Source: Bdellovibrio sp. ArHS
Lineage (GTDB): Bacteria > Bdellovibrionota > Bdellovibrionia > Bdellovibrionales > Bdellovibrionaceae
Length of the DNA: 64,000 nt
Reading direction: 5' to 3'
Assembly: GCF_000786105.1 (NCBI RefSeq)
Contig: NZ_JTEV01000016.1
Coordinates: 124,001 to 188,000, forward strand
The position numbers and the translations under genes are program-made. Shown here one piece after another: positions 18,042 to 28,500 of the stretch (position 1 is its first letter; each line of letters begins with the position of its first letter). The notes under the pieces were generated by a model. The model saw only the letters and a list, made by a program, of their open reading frames with translations, ran no database searches and was not told where the DNA came from.

Positions 18042-18394
18042 TTGGTCTTCTAGCGTTCAAGCCTTAGGCACTGTCTATTTTATAGTTTACATAAAGTTTG
18101 GTTGATGAAAATTGTCTAGTTACGTTCTTCCGCATCTTGAGATTCCAATGCTGATGTTTTAATCTCCCAGCGAACATTTGCTTCCATAGATATTTTAATA
18201 ATGCCGAAAGAGACCTTAGTGAAAGAGGAAGACTTCCCCCCAAAAAAAGATGATCTAAGGCCGCAGGGCCGCATACCAATATAGGTCGGTGTCTAGTTAG
18301 AGTAGTCGTATCATCACGGTTCAGTTGTGAGAGTTTCTCAGGAGAACATTATGCTATTTTTGTTCTCTGAGGCCCTTTTGTAGACGAACCTTCC
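18042..18394. other. Gene-free stretch with one hairpin
   Basis: No convincing gene on either strand. CTCAGGAGAAC near 18338 pairs with GTTCTCTGAG near 18363 with one bulge, followed by CCCTTTTG, and could be a terminator. A minus-strand stretch near 18230-18260 repeats the T7-G6-AAG string found at the start of the neighbouring lipoprotein gene, which hints at an old partial duplication. Confidence 0.4.
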
Positions 18395-18421
18395 TAAGGT
18401 TTCGAAGGAATAAGCCGATAC
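18395..18421 (+). promoter_or_regulatory. Sigma-28-like promoter of the lipoprotein/fibre operon
   Basis: TAAG (18395-18398), exactly 15 bases, GCCGATAC (18414-18421), with one mismatch in each element. The predicted leader before the first gene is about 100 bases. Confidence 0.6.
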
Positions 18422-18526
18422 TTTATAGTGTTAATTTTTTAGAACGGATAGGTGCCTCACTACATCCCTTCTTGAAAAAGACGTTAGGAAAATTCAGTCT
18501 GGAACGCGACTGTAAATAAGTGGGAG

Positions 18527-18796
18527 ATGAGCTTGGTAAGTAACTTTTTTTTCATAGCACTTATTGCTGTTACAATCTCAGCATGCTCGATGGAAGCAAG
18601 TTTAAGTGAATTGAATAAGGCACTTCCTTCGGGTCCCACTGACAACCCCTATAACCGCAAAGAGCCTGATTTTGTAAATGGGGAAACGGTGACCTCTCCT
18701 AATAACTACGTGGCAACGGGTGTTTTGGGTGAAATTTCTGAAGCTCAAACTTCCAGCAATGGCTATCAACTCGAAGGAGCTTTTTATGCGCAATAG
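18527..18796 (+). CDS. Small lipoprotein preceding a fibre gene
   Basis: 89 residues: lipoprotein signal MSLVSNFFFIALIAVTISAC (lipobox ISAC), then a short polar, Pro/Asn-rich mature part with no recognised fold. The start is uncertain: ATG 18527 directly abuts GGGAG, and TTG 18533 has better spacing. Its 3' end overlaps the start of the fibre gene by 11 bases, so the two are translationally coupled. It could anchor or secrete the fibre, but this is inference from position only. It may be specific to this group of bacteria. Confidence 0.72.
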   Translation: MSLVSNFFFIALIAVTISACSMEASLSELNKALPSGPTDNPYNRKEPDFVNGETVTSPNNYVATGVLGEISEAQTSSNGYQLEGAFYAQ

Positions 18797-21776
18797 TGTC
18801 ACACTTTTGCTTCTCGTACTCTTGCAGAGCTTTTCGGCCTTCGCACAAATTAAAGGCTATACTTTTCAAGGTTCAATCAAAAGACCTGACGGCACTCTGC
18901 CGACGGTGACGGGTTTAACCGTTAATTTGAAAATTCTAAATCCGGCGGGCTGTGTGCTTCGCGACGAAGACATCACGGGTGTTAATATCACTAATGGATA
19001 TTTCACTTTAGTCGTGGGTAAAGGAACGCCGACGGGTGATGATCCCGGTAAAACAATTCAGCAAGTTTTTAACAATGCGGTGAACATCGCAAGTGGTCTT
19101 AATTGTTTAGATGCTTCTAATAATGTTATTGCAAGCAATCAAGGCTACAATCCTGGCGCGGCGGATACTAGAAAACTGCGAATGTCGTTAGAGTTAGATG
19201 GTAATCCTATCGTCATGGACTTCAATATGCGCAGTGTTCCTTTCGCAACGAACTCTGAAACATTGAACGGTTTCAGTGATGCGAATTTTATCAAGACTTC
19301 AGCAAATATCACCCAGACGGCGGTTGAAAACTGGTTCTCAGGTGCGGTGATGGGTCAGCTTTCTGGCGGCACTTACAACGCGCCTTCAGCAACGACAGCT
19401 GTGAATGTCACAGGGACCGTCGCCATCGCCAATGGTGGTACGGGTGCGACAAGTGCGGCGGCGGCACGAACGAATCTTGGTTTGGGTGCTCTTTCGACAA
19501 TGACTCCGACTGGAACACCTGACGGAACAAAATTTCTTCGTGACGACGGAGTATGGACGGCTGTGGCTGGTGGTGGTGGCGCTGTTACCAGTGTAGCTGG
19601 CAAAACCGGTGCTGTCAGTTTGGTGGCGGCAGACATAACGGATTTCAATACCGTGACAGACGCCAGAATTTTGGCACAAATGCCAACGTTCTCTGGTGAC
19701 GTCAGCGGGGCCTACAATGCAACGAGCGTTGACAAGATCAAGGGAAAAACCGTTAGTGCAGCGCCAACAACAGCCGGGCAAGTCTTTAGATATGACGGTA
19801 CTGATTTGGTGCCAAGTTTTCTTTCGATGTTTGATCTTCGCTCAACAGTCACTGGCGCCAGCACATTCGGCGGCGGGGCTGCCGGTTGTACGGCAGGACA
19901 AACTTTAACTTGGACGGCGGCAACAGATAATCTGTCATGTACTAATATCGCTATCACCAGCGGCCAAGTCAGTGGCCTTGCAGCGTCAGCCACAACCGAT
20001 GTGACAAATGCGGCAAATATTTCTGCGGGCACATTGCCAGCGGGACGCATGCCGGCCCTGACCGGGGATGTTACAACGACGGCAGGAAGCGTGGGGACGA
20101 CTATCGCCAATAATGCCGTCACTTCGGCAAAGATTGCTGACAGTGCCGTGACTGCGGCAAAATTGGGTTCTGATGTCGGCTCTTGGTCCACAGATGGTAC
20201 GAATGTGTATAGACTCTCTGGGAAAGTCGGGATCGGAACGAACTCTCCATCAAGTGAACTATCAATTGTAAAAGATGGAAATGATTCCTCTCTTTCATTG
20301 GCGGCAGCAGGTACGGGACTTTTAAGTGGTCGAATCAATTCGTACTCAGCGCGAGGGACGATGGCGGCTCCGACCGTGAGTAAAGCACAGGACGTTGGAT
20401 TTAAAGCCTTCACATATTTTTACGACGGAAGTACTTATCGAGAGGGCACAGGGATCATGGGTATTCTTGAACAAGACGCCGCTTCCGATAGTGTGCCGTC
20501 TTCCTTGGTATTTAGAACGAATGCAGGGGCCGGTGGCTTTAGTACGGAACGGGTGCGAATTACTTCGGCGGGGAATGTCGGTATTGGTTCGGTATCTCCG
20601 ACGGCGAAACTTGAAGTCAACGGCGCTGCGGGGGCAACTCTGAAGATCGTTGACACGAATCAAGGTGCGGGAAAAGTTTTAACTTCAGACGCCAATGGCG
20701 TGGCTTCATGGGCCGTCGCGGGCGGCGCCTGGGTGACGTCAGCAAAAACGGCAAACTACACGGTGACCACCGCTGATAAGTCGACCTACTTCAAAGGAAC
20801 CGGCTCAATCACTTTCACGTTACCTGCTGCAGCCACTGCGGGCGCTGGCTTTATGGTCGGATTTAAAAATGCCGGCACAGGCACGGTCACAGTTCAGGCG
20901 AACGGTGCAGAGACTATCAATACCGTGAACTCCGTGGCGCTTTATCAATACGACACTATTATAATCATCTGTGATGGAACGAGCTGGGACTACTTCACCA
21001 GTTCTTCAAATAGTGGCAGCCCTACCTTTAATACAGCTCTGCCATTTAGTACGCCCGGCTCTACGACATTCACTATTCCAGCAGGTGTGACACGAATTCG
21101 CGTCAGTGTCCTCGGTGCCGGGGGAAATGGCGCTTCTGGAGTCTGGGCCGGCGGCGGCGCAGGTGGTGGCGGTGGCGGATATGCGCACGGTGTTTTTTCT
21201 GTCACGCCAGGAGCACAATATACCGTGACCGTCGGTGCGGGCGGGGCAGGCGGGGCTGGCGGCACGTCTTCGTTTGGTTCTTTGATCAGTGCAACGGGTG
21301 GTCAAAGTGGAATAAATACGACCGGTGGCGCCGGTGGCACTGGCACTGGTGGGTCCGTGCAACGCAGTGGTGGAAGTGGCGGGAACGGCTATACTGGTAA
21401 CACCAGCTACTCCGGCGGCGGAGGTGGATCTGGTGGTGGTTTCAATGGCAATGGCGCCAATGGGTTAAGCAGTTCTGGAAATAGCTATGGAGGAAACGGT
21501 GGCGCTGGTAGTGGTGGTGCCGCCCTTGGATCCGGCGGTGCAGCTAGCACTAATGGCGTCGATGGTGCGAGTGTAACGATAACATCCTTTACGACCGTTA
21601 ACAGCGGTGGCGGTGGCGGCGGCAGTGGTTCATGCTACAGTAATGGCAATTGGAAAGGTGGAAATGGTGGTTCCTACGGTGCCGGTGGTGGTGGCGGCAG
21701 TGGTGAAAACGGTGGGAATACTTGCTATGGCGGCGGTGGTATAGGTGCCCCAGGCTTTGTGCTCGTCGAGTACTAG
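18786..21776 (+). CDS. MAT-type fibre with glycine-rich tip
   Basis: 996 residues. A signal peptide (MRNSVTLLLLVLLQSFSAFA) precedes the conserved N-terminal beta domain starting QIKGYTFQG. Phage-fibre-like modules follow: NGGTGATSAAAARTNLGLG (about 217-236), a VDKIKG...GQVFRYDG unit and VGIGTNSPSSELSI repeats. The C-terminal region (about 758-996) is a glycine-rich tip like those of phage tail-fibre adhesins, with PAGVTRIRVSVLGAGGNG, repeated Gly runs and final GFVLVEY. The architecture matches the trimeric mosaic adhesive (MAT) proteins described in Bdellovibrio for prey contact. ATG 18786 is chosen because AAGGAG precedes it by 7 bases and it begins the signal peptide. It is co-transcribed with the small lipoprotein gene. 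Confidence 0.85.
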   Translation: MRNSVTLLLLVLLQSFSAFAQIKGYTFQGSIKRPDGTLPTVTGLTVNLKILNPAGCVLRDEDITGVNITNGYFTLVVGKGTPTGDDPGKTIQQVFNNAVNIASGLNCLDASNNVIASNQGYNPGAADTRKLRMSLELDGNPIVMDFNMRSVPFATNSETLNGFSDANFIKTSANITQTAVENWFSGAVMGQLSGGTYNAPSATTAVNVTGTVAIANGGTGATSAAAARTNLGLGALSTMTPTGTPDGTKFLRDDGVWTAVAGGGGAVTSVAGKTGAVSLVAADITDFNTVTDARILAQMPTFSGDVSGAYNATSVDKIKGKTVSAAPTTAGQVFRYDGTDLVPSFLSMFDLRSTVTGASTFGGGAAGCTAGQTLTWTAATDNLSCTNIAITSGQVSGLAASATTDVTNAANISAGTLPAGRMPALTGDVTTTAGSVGTTIANNAVTSAKIADSAVTAAKLGSDVGSWSTDGTNVYRLSGKVGIGTNSPSSELSIVKDGNDSSLSLAAAGTGLLSGRINSYSARGTMAAPTVSKAQDVGFKAFTYFYDGSTYREGTGIMGILEQDAASDSVPSSLVFRTNAGAGGFSTERVRITSAGNVGIGSVSPTAKLEVNGAAGATLKIVDTNQGAGKVLTSDANGVASWAVAGGAWVTSAKTANYTVTTADKSTYFKGTGSITFTLPAAATAGAGFMVGFKNAGTGTVTVQANGAETINTVNSVALYQYDTIIIICDGTSWDYFTSSSNSGSPTFNTALPFSTPGSTTFTIPAGVTRIRVSVLGAGGNGASGVWAGGGAGGGGGGYAHGVFSVTPGAQYTVTVGAGGAGGAGGTSSFGSLISATGGQSGINTTGGAGGTGTGGSVQRSGGSGGNGYTGNTSYSGGGGGSGGGFNGNGANGLSSSGNSYGGNGGAGSGGAALGSGGAASTNGVDGASVTITSFTTVNSGGGGGGSGSCYSNGNWKGGNGGSYGAGGGGGSGENGGNTCYGGGGIGAPGFVLVEY

Positions 21777-21800
21777 CCTCTTGTTGCAAAGGCTGTCACT

Positions 21801-23021
21801 CTATTGAGTGAATGCATGCGGAGCGACTTCCTTATAGAAGTCGTTCTTGCCGTTTTCGGACATGAGGGTTTGAGGAATTGATAAGCTGTCGCCGAACGCG
21901 GAAGAATAGGTGACTCGCTTCGGGCCCTTATGCGGGCTTTTAAGATCTTTGAAGCGAGAGCAGTAAAAGACAAATTTATTAGATTCAGCTAGATCGTGAA
22001 ATTCAATATCGTCACAATCGCCAAAAATGACGTCATAATGACCGTCACGCAGAGCCGGAAAGGATTCTCTTCGCACCCAATTGATCTTCTCAAGGAATTG
22101 ATGTGACCCTTGCGCCCAATAGGCTTTTTGTAGAATTTTGAAAGCCGGATCAACAGAGGCGATATCAATCCTTTTACAAACCGAAATAAGTCCTTGAGCA
22201 ATCTGGCCGACTTCGGAAGAAATGATCAAACAGTGCTTCGCTGGTTTTATCGTACTTGCGGCAAAGTCCGCCGCGGCCGTATAGTATTTGGCGCTGATGT
22301 TTTGTCGCAGGCGGGAGTTATGGAAATAGTAATCCGATTTTTTAAAGCTGAATTGTTTGGCGATGTCAAAGACGATCTCGGGCGCTTTTCTTTCGGTGCG
22401 CGCAATGAAGTGAAGCTCGCCGTAGCTGGACGATAAATGGATAATTTCAAACTTAGCGTCGTTGCCTAAAAATCGTGTTAAAAAGTATTCACTGTAGCGA
22501 TAAGGGGTTAGGAACGTGCAGATGAAGAGGCCGCCTAAATAGAGTAAGAGTCCGTTTAAGGTTTTCTTTTGTGGGCAAAGAAACACGGTGGTGAACGCCA
22601 AAAGAAGAAGCCAATAGGTATCGATCCAAGAAACGCTGAACGCGGATACCAGACCGGCAAAGAAAAGCAGCCCCTTTTGTGGGCCGGAGAGGCTTCGGGC
22701 GTTTGCCCTTAAAAACACGACCGAGGCAACCATCAAAAAGAAGCAGGTTAAAGAAAGAAAGACGGTGTCTAAAGGACCGCCGCGATGGACGCGATAGATT
22801 GAAATAAAGACTAGAGTGATCTGCAACACCAGTAGGGCAAGCGCACTCAATTTAGGAGCGAAGAGGTTCTTGAATAGATGTTCGCCGAAGAGCGCTAACA
22901 AAAAGCCGGCAAGGGTGGCCCAATGCAACTCGGTCACTCCTTGAATCAGCAGAAGGTGCATCCCAAGCACTAACACAACCAGTGCCGCGGAAGTTGTGAT
23001 GAGTCGATGATATTGTTGCAT
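21801..23021 (-). CDS. Membrane protein with degenerate aminopropyltransferase-like domain
   Basis: 406 residues. The N-terminal half (about 1-190) has six to seven transmembrane helices. The C-terminal half (about 200-400) has the layout of a spermidine-synthase/SAM-methyltransferase fold: YGELHFIART, SAKYYTA, LIISSEVGQIAQGLI at the motif I position, IDIASVDPAF and DVIFGDCDD. The glycine-rich motif I is largely lost, so catalysis is doubtful. Membrane proteins fused to SpeE-like domains are known, and this looks like a diverged member. GGAGAGC precedes the ATG. It is divergent from the membrane/PQQ gene with only 35 bases between them, so a shared regulatory region is likely. Confidence 0.7.
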   Translation of the reverse strand: MQQYHRLITTSAALVVLVLGMHLLLIQGVTELHWATLAGFLLALFGEHLFKNLFAPKLSALALLVLQITLVFISIYRVHRGGPLDTVFLSLTCFFLMVASVVFLRANARSLSGPQKGLLFFAGLVSAFSVSWIDTYWLLLLAFTTVFLCPQKKTLNGLLLYLGGLFICTFLTPYRYSEYFLTRFLGNDAKFEIIHLSSSYGELHFIARTERKAPEIVFDIAKQFSFKKSDYYFHNSRLRQNISAKYYTAAADFAASTIKPAKHCLIISSEVGQIAQGLISVCKRIDIASVDPAFKILQKAYWAQGSHQFLEKINWVRRESFPALRDGHYDVIFGDCDDIEFHDLAESNKFVFYCSRFKDLKSPHKGPKRVTYSSAFGDSLSIPQTLMSENGKNDFYKEVAPHAFTQ

Positions 23022-23056
23022 TTGCTCTCCAGAATAAGTCTGTTATAGTTTGAAAG

Positions 23057-25423
23057 ATGATCAAGAAGCTTTCAATGTATTTCTCGCTGGACTCTTTCAA
23101 GAATCGCCCCGCGCTTTTCGAATTTGGTTTGGCTTTGAATTTTATTCTGTTGCTGTCGGCATTCTTTTGGAAAAATGATGTGCCCTTTATTTTGCAACAG
23201 AAGCTGTCCATTTGTTGGCCTTTCTTTGCGTCATGTTATGTTCTAAGGCCTTTTTCTGAAGTCCTTTCCTCCGGTTTTCTATGGGCCATGGTGGCTTGTG
23301 CAATTTTCAGCAGTTTTTATTTGCTCAAAGGAAATCAGAAAGCCCATTTCGTTTGGCTTTTTGCAGGGTATTTTTTTAAGGCCCTTTTGTTCGTTCAAGA
23401 TTATCGATTGATGGGGAATTATCATTGGATGCCCTTTTGGTGTGTGCTTATTTACCTTTTTGCGCGCAACAAGGAGTCCCTGTTAAAAGTTATCATCGTC
23501 TTGTTTTACTTCTTTGCCGGCGTATTGAAACTTTCGAAAGAGTGGATTTCAGGAAGTGCAATGCTGATGGCGCCGTTAAATCATGTGGTGCCCATCGAGG
23601 TACTAACAGTTTTTGTCATTGTTCTAGAGCTTTTGTTAATTTGGTTTTTGTTTTCCAAAAGATTTCACTCCGCCATTTTAATTTTGCTATTTTTCTTTCA
23701 TCTCTATTCCTGGCATCAGGTTGGATACTTTTATCCTTTAGTGATGTTCTTTCTTTTGACGATTTTTGTTTTTGGTCAGAAGTATGGCTCGGCTATTTGG
23801 CATGACCTGAGACAGGAAAAAGCAGGGGCGATTTTATTGGGGATTTTTGTAGGCTTGCAGTTTCCCGGATATCTTATTCGCGGGGATGAAGCTTTGACCG
23901 GCGAAGGGCGCTATTTTTCTTTGAACATGATCGATGCGCACTCGCAGTGTCAGGGATATCTTTTCTATCAGCAGAAGCAGCAGTGGACCGAATTAGCCTT
24001 GAACGATAGATCTGGTACCTTTCGGACCATCAGAATTCATTGTGAACCCCTGGTGTACTGGCAGTTTGCCAAATCCAAATGTCGGGAACTCAAGTCGGGG
24101 GGATTCGATGGCGAAGCGCATTTATACCTTTTTGCGAAACGATCGTCAGATCAACAGTGGACCTCATTGATCCAGGAAAAAAATGTCTGTGCTTCACGTA
24201 AAGAGTCCCACGCTCTGAAACCTCACGATTTTGTGAATATTCAGGAAAGTGAGACATTTGCTGAAGGTGTCGCACCTGTCGTTCACGTCAATGACTCTTT
24301 GTCGCCTGAGGTGAAAGGCTCTTTGTCTGAACATTTTTTAGGTGGGCCGGAACGCAACAATGTCTTTAGCGCATCGGTAGGAGCTGTTTTACAAACCAAA
24401 AAGCTGATTCAGTTCAACTCAGGTGTGCACACAGCGGCGAAGTCGACACCCGTAGCCGATGAAACTGGATTTTATGTTGCTAGTGATAGCGGTCGTCTAA
24501 CGAAGTTTGACTGGGACGGAAATATACTTTGGAACTTCATCTTTCAGAACACACCGCTCGGAATTCACTCGACGCCACTTCTTTGGGATAAAGCTATTTT
24601 TTTAGGAACTTACTCCGGTGATTTCTACAAAATTGATAAAATGACCGGGGATCTTATCTGGGTTCGTAAACTAGGAGATGCGATCGGTGCTTCGCCTTTG
24701 CTGTCGCAGAATATGCTGGTGATTAACACCGAATTTAATAGTTTGAAACGATGGGGCGGGATGCTGGTGGCTTTAGATCCGCAAAGTGGATCTTTAATAT
24801 GGCGGTCGGATCTTTTTCCGGATCAATCCCATTCATCGCCTTCGGTTCTAGGTCAGAATTTATATTTTGGTAGTAATGATGGAAAAATCAGAGTCGTGGA
24901 TCTTGATAACGGCAAAACAAAGGCTGAGTATTCCGTACATGAAGAGCCGATCAAAAGCAGTGTTCTTGTAGCTGACCATTCCCTGTATTTCTCTGATTGG
25001 AAACGGGGTCTGGGAAAGATGGATCTGAATGGTAAAATCTTGTGGCAGCTTGAAGACGGGGGACAGAATATGTCAACGCCTCTTTGGGATCCGCAGGGCA
25101 AACATGTTTTTTATGGGAATAGTCAGGGCCTTCTAAAGAAAGTAAATCCTTCGGATGGAAACGTCGTACAAGAGTGGAAGACCGGCGAAAGAAGCATCAA
25201 ATCAGGACTGCTTCAGCTTGGAAAAGATCTGTTTTTTGGTTGCGGTGAAGACGAACTCTGTCAATTGAACACCGACAACGATCAAATTCATAAAATCAAA
25301 CTGGACGGGAGAGTCACGGCGACACCCATCTTTTATGATGGCAAATTAGTGGTAGTGACGGATGCGCCGGGCTCACTTTGGCTTATCCGCTTTGATCGCG
25401 GAAAAAAAGGTCTTAAGAATTAG
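23057..25423 (+). CDS. HTTM-like membrane domain fused to PQQ-type beta-propeller
   Basis: 788 residues. The first ~250 form a polytopic membrane domain resembling the HTTM / vitamin-K-dependent-carboxylase-like family (for example YFFAGVLKLSKEWISG and FFFHLYSWHQVGYFYPLVMF). A periplasmic linker (about 270-430) follows. The C-terminal domain (about 430-785) is a PQQ-like beta-propeller made of repeats such as STPVADETGFYVASDSGRL, STPLLWDKAIFLGTYSGDF and SSPSVLGQNLYFGSNDGKI. No dehydrogenase cofactor residues are evident, so the propeller is probably a binding scaffold as in BamB. The family pairing is by eye. A hairpin terminator follows at 25445. Confidence 0.75.
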   Translation: MIKKLSMYFSLDSFKNRPALFEFGLALNFILLLSAFFWKNDVPFILQQKLSICWPFFASCYVLRPFSEVLSSGFLWAMVACAIFSSFYLLKGNQKAHFVWLFAGYFFKALLFVQDYRLMGNYHWMPFWCVLIYLFARNKESLLKVIIVLFYFFAGVLKLSKEWISGSAMLMAPLNHVVPIEVLTVFVIVLELLLIWFLFSKRFHSAILILLFFFHLYSWHQVGYFYPLVMFFLLTIFVFGQKYGSAIWHDLRQEKAGAILLGIFVGLQFPGYLIRGDEALTGEGRYFSLNMIDAHSQCQGYLFYQQKQQWTELALNDRSGTFRTIRIHCEPLVYWQFAKSKCRELKSGGFDGEAHLYLFAKRSSDQQWTSLIQEKNVCASRKESHALKPHDFVNIQESETFAEGVAPVVHVNDSLSPEVKGSLSEHFLGGPERNNVFSASVGAVLQTKKLIQFNSGVHTAAKSTPVADETGFYVASDSGRLTKFDWDGNILWNFIFQNTPLGIHSTPLLWDKAIFLGTYSGDFYKIDKMTGDLIWVRKLGDAIGASPLLSQNMLVINTEFNSLKRWGGMLVALDPQSGSLIWRSDLFPDQSHSSPSVLGQNLYFGSNDGKIRVVDLDNGKTKAEYSVHEEPIKSSVLVADHSLYFSDWKRGLGKMDLNGKILWQLEDGGQNMSTPLWDPQGKHVFYGNSQGLLKKVNPSDGNVVQEWKTGERSIKSGLLQLGKDLFFGCGEDELCQLNTDNDQIHKIKLDGRVTATPIFYDGKLVVVTDAPGSLWLIRFDRGKKGLKN

Positions 25424-25444
25424 CAATAAAGCTCTTAGAAGAGT

Positions 25445-25466
25445 CTTTCCTTGAAGGAAAGCTTTT
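25445..25466 (+). terminator. Terminator after the membrane/PQQ gene
   Basis: CTTTCC (25445-25450), loop TTGAA, GGAAAG (25456-25461), then CTTTT. A short but perfect stem, 21 bases after the stop codon. Confidence 0.6.
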
Positions 25467-25515
25467 GGCGGGTCGGCGCGCTCACGCAGCGAGCAAAACT
25501 TTATGCCAACTTATT

Positions 25516-25542
25516 CAAGTTCCCCAAAAGATGGTCCGATAT
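25516..25542 (+). promoter_or_regulatory. Sigma-28-like promoter of the Ig/FGE lipoprotein
   Basis: CAAG (25516-25519), exactly 15 bases, TCCGATAT (25535-25542). The predicted transcript start near 25549 is 26 bases before the ATG at 25575. It therefore also argues against the longer reading of this gene from 25503. Confidence 0.55.
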
Positions 25543-25574
25543 TTTTGAGTGTTCTTCTTTTTCATTGGAGAGAG

Positions 25575-28500
25575 ATGTCTCAAAATTGCCTGTTTTTTCT
25601 TGTATTTTTGCTAGCCCTGATTTCGTCGGGCTGCGGGATTGAGGTTTCTCTTTCGAGCTTCGAGAAGAATTCGGGATTTTTAGGTGTAGAATCAACCCCT
25701 CGCTTCGTGAATATTGATAATGTGGCAACCTTCCCCATTTCAGGACTTTGTCCGATGGGGGCGACGCAAGTTGTTTTGGCGGTGGCGGATTCAGATCCTT
25801 TGATCGAAACAGTACTGCCTTGTGTGGAGGGTGTCTTCAGCGGACATGTCGACCTTTCTACGCTGCCAGAAGGGCCGTGTGTACTTCTTTTTACTGCTGA
25901 CAACGGGAGGTCTCGTTCATGGGTTGTAACCAAAGACACCACTCCGCCTTTGGTGCAGCTAGATGTGCTTGTTAGCTACATAAATCTAGATAACGTTGAA
26001 AATTTTTTTGTCAGCGGAACTTGCAGTGAAAGCGGTCAATTTGTTTATATCGAAGGCGGTCTTTTAAGATGGCCGATTTTATGCGGTGGTGGAAGCTTTG
26101 GCATTAATTTGAACTTGGTTTCGTTAGCTGATGGTGTCGTCAATCTGAGTGCTCAGCTTGCAGATGTTTCTGGAAATGAAAGTACGCACAGCCGAAGCAC
26201 GCAGAAAGACACAATTCGTCCTGATGTTGCACAGCTGGCAAGTCTACCGACATCGCCTTCGCCGCAAATTTATCTTTCGTCCTCTGTGGCGGGGGTTGAT
26301 GTCAAACAGTATGCCTATAAGGTGGGACCAGCTAGTAGTGTCACTTGTTCCGATATCGCAACGGGGTACGGAATTTGGGAAAATGTTGAGAATGTTCTGG
26401 CAGCTGATATTTCTGGCCTTGCCGATACTCTTCTTAAGCTTTGTGTTTGGAGTAAAGACGTCGCTGGAAATCGCCAGGCGGCGGAAGATATTTATGAATA
26501 TACGTGGCAAAAAGATAGCAGTATCGCGATGGCGACGATCAGTGATTTTGTCCCGGCAGGCATCGTCAGCAACAGTGGTGTGGATCGGACTGTCACTATT
26601 GGGGGACCAAGCATCACCCATTATAAAGCAGTGGTGTTGCACAATCAGTCCACCTGTACCGGCGCCAATTTTACCTCAGCCCCTGAAGCCGCCATTAGCA
26701 CAAGTTATACTTTTTCTATTGCTGCAGACGGAACTTACCTGGTCTGTGCTTTGGGAAAAAATGTAGCTGGCCACTGGCAAAGCGAGTTCTCCGCGACGGC
26801 GTCGAATCTCTTAGTAGTTGATCGAGTGCCACCTTCCTTAGTGTTGACCTCCACCGCAGGAAGCACGTTTAACACGCCGACAATGTCTGTGACGGCAACG
26901 TTTTCAGAAAACGTCGCGGGATTCACACTCAGTGATATTTCAGTTACGAATGGTGTGGCTTCCGAATGGGTCGGATCCGGAACAACCTATAGCTTTACGG
27001 TAGCGCCTTCCGGTCAGGGCCCCATTTTGGTGTCCGTAGGCGCAGCGGTGGTCACAGATGCTGCGGGAAATGCCAATGTGGCGGCGGCAAACCTGCTTAG
27101 AATTTATGACAGTGTATCCCCCATGCTGTCTCTTTCAAGTTCTGCCGCAACAGAATTTAATACTTCAACGATGACGGTGACGGCGACGTTTTCAGAGGAT
27201 GTGACAGGTTTTGCATTAGACGATGTGAGTGTCACAAATGGTATCGCGTCGATGTTAAGCGGTTCCGGCGCAATTTATAATTTCGTGGTAACGCCGTTGG
27301 GACAAGGCTCCGTAACTGTCGCCATCAGTGATCGTATCGCCTTAGATGCCGGCGGTAACGAAAATGCGGCGGCGACAGATCTGACGCGAATTTATGATAG
27401 TGTGGCACCTACAATCACAGGTCTAAGTGATGATGGCACTTGGAGAACTTCTAAGACATGGAACTGGAGTTGTAGTGAGACCTGCACCTTCAGGCACCTC
27501 GTCGATATGAGCGCAGTCAGCACGCCAGCGACTTCATTTAGTTCTACGACAACGGCGACACAAAGCTCTGGCTCTGGAACGTATTATTTGCATGTCCAGG
27601 CCCAAGACAGTGCCGGCAATAGCTCCCTGGTTCACGTGTCTGCCAAGATTGATAGTGTGGCGCCGGCGGCGCCTTCGGCCCTCGTCGATCAGAGCTATCT
27701 ATCGTCTCTCACGGCCAGTCCGGTGGTTACTTTTATCTCTGGAAGTGACAGCGAAAGCGGACTTAATAGACATGAAGCTCGGATCGTGAAGTTAGCCGAT
27801 GGGACGCCTCTGACCTCTTGGGAAAACTTCACTACAGGTGGAAGCTTTTCGGGATTACCACTTGCCAATAACACCGCTTATGCCGTTGAAGTCAGAGCGG
27901 TCGATAATACGGGAAATGTGTCATCGATAGTTCAAGGAGATGGTTGGATCGCAGATACCACCGCTCCCACTACCCCTGCGGATCTGTTGGCTGGAGCTGT
28001 GCCGGATAAATTAACAGAAACCCCTCCGTTGTCATGGACCGCGTCGACGGATGCAGGGGGGGCTGGTGTGGCTTATTATGAGGTGAAGATTTTCAGGACC
28101 TCGGATGACGTTAGCATGAGTTCGTGGACACCGCTGGCGAGTGGTTCAGCGGTGACGGGTCTTTCTTTAGATTTAAACACAAGTTACTATTTTAAAGTTC
28201 GGGCTTTTGATAATGCCGGCAACATGAGTGGTGAATCGGCGGCACGCTTGTGGACAAGCATGAATGATCCATGTCCGGCGAATTATATTCTTGTGCCCGC
28301 GATGGCAGGATATGCCAATCAAAATTTCTGTGTTGCCAAGTATGAAATAAAAAATATTGGTGGTGTGCCCACATCCCAGGCCAGTGGTGCTCCTTGGACT
28401 TCTATTCTTCGTGGTGAATCCGGAGGAGGGGGCGCCTGGAAGGCTTGCCGAGATCTCGGGTCTAAGTATGATCTGATCTCCAATGCTCAATGGCAGGCCA

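Noticed and set aside
18064-18279. A 71-codon minus-strand frame in the gap before the small lipoprotein
   Set aside because: No ribosome-binding site, no signal or domain; composition looks random.
25503-25574. Longer N-terminus of the Ig/FGE lipoprotein
   Set aside because: It would hide the lipoprotein signal peptide and overlaps the -35/-10 promoter element; the ribosome-binding site is at 25575.
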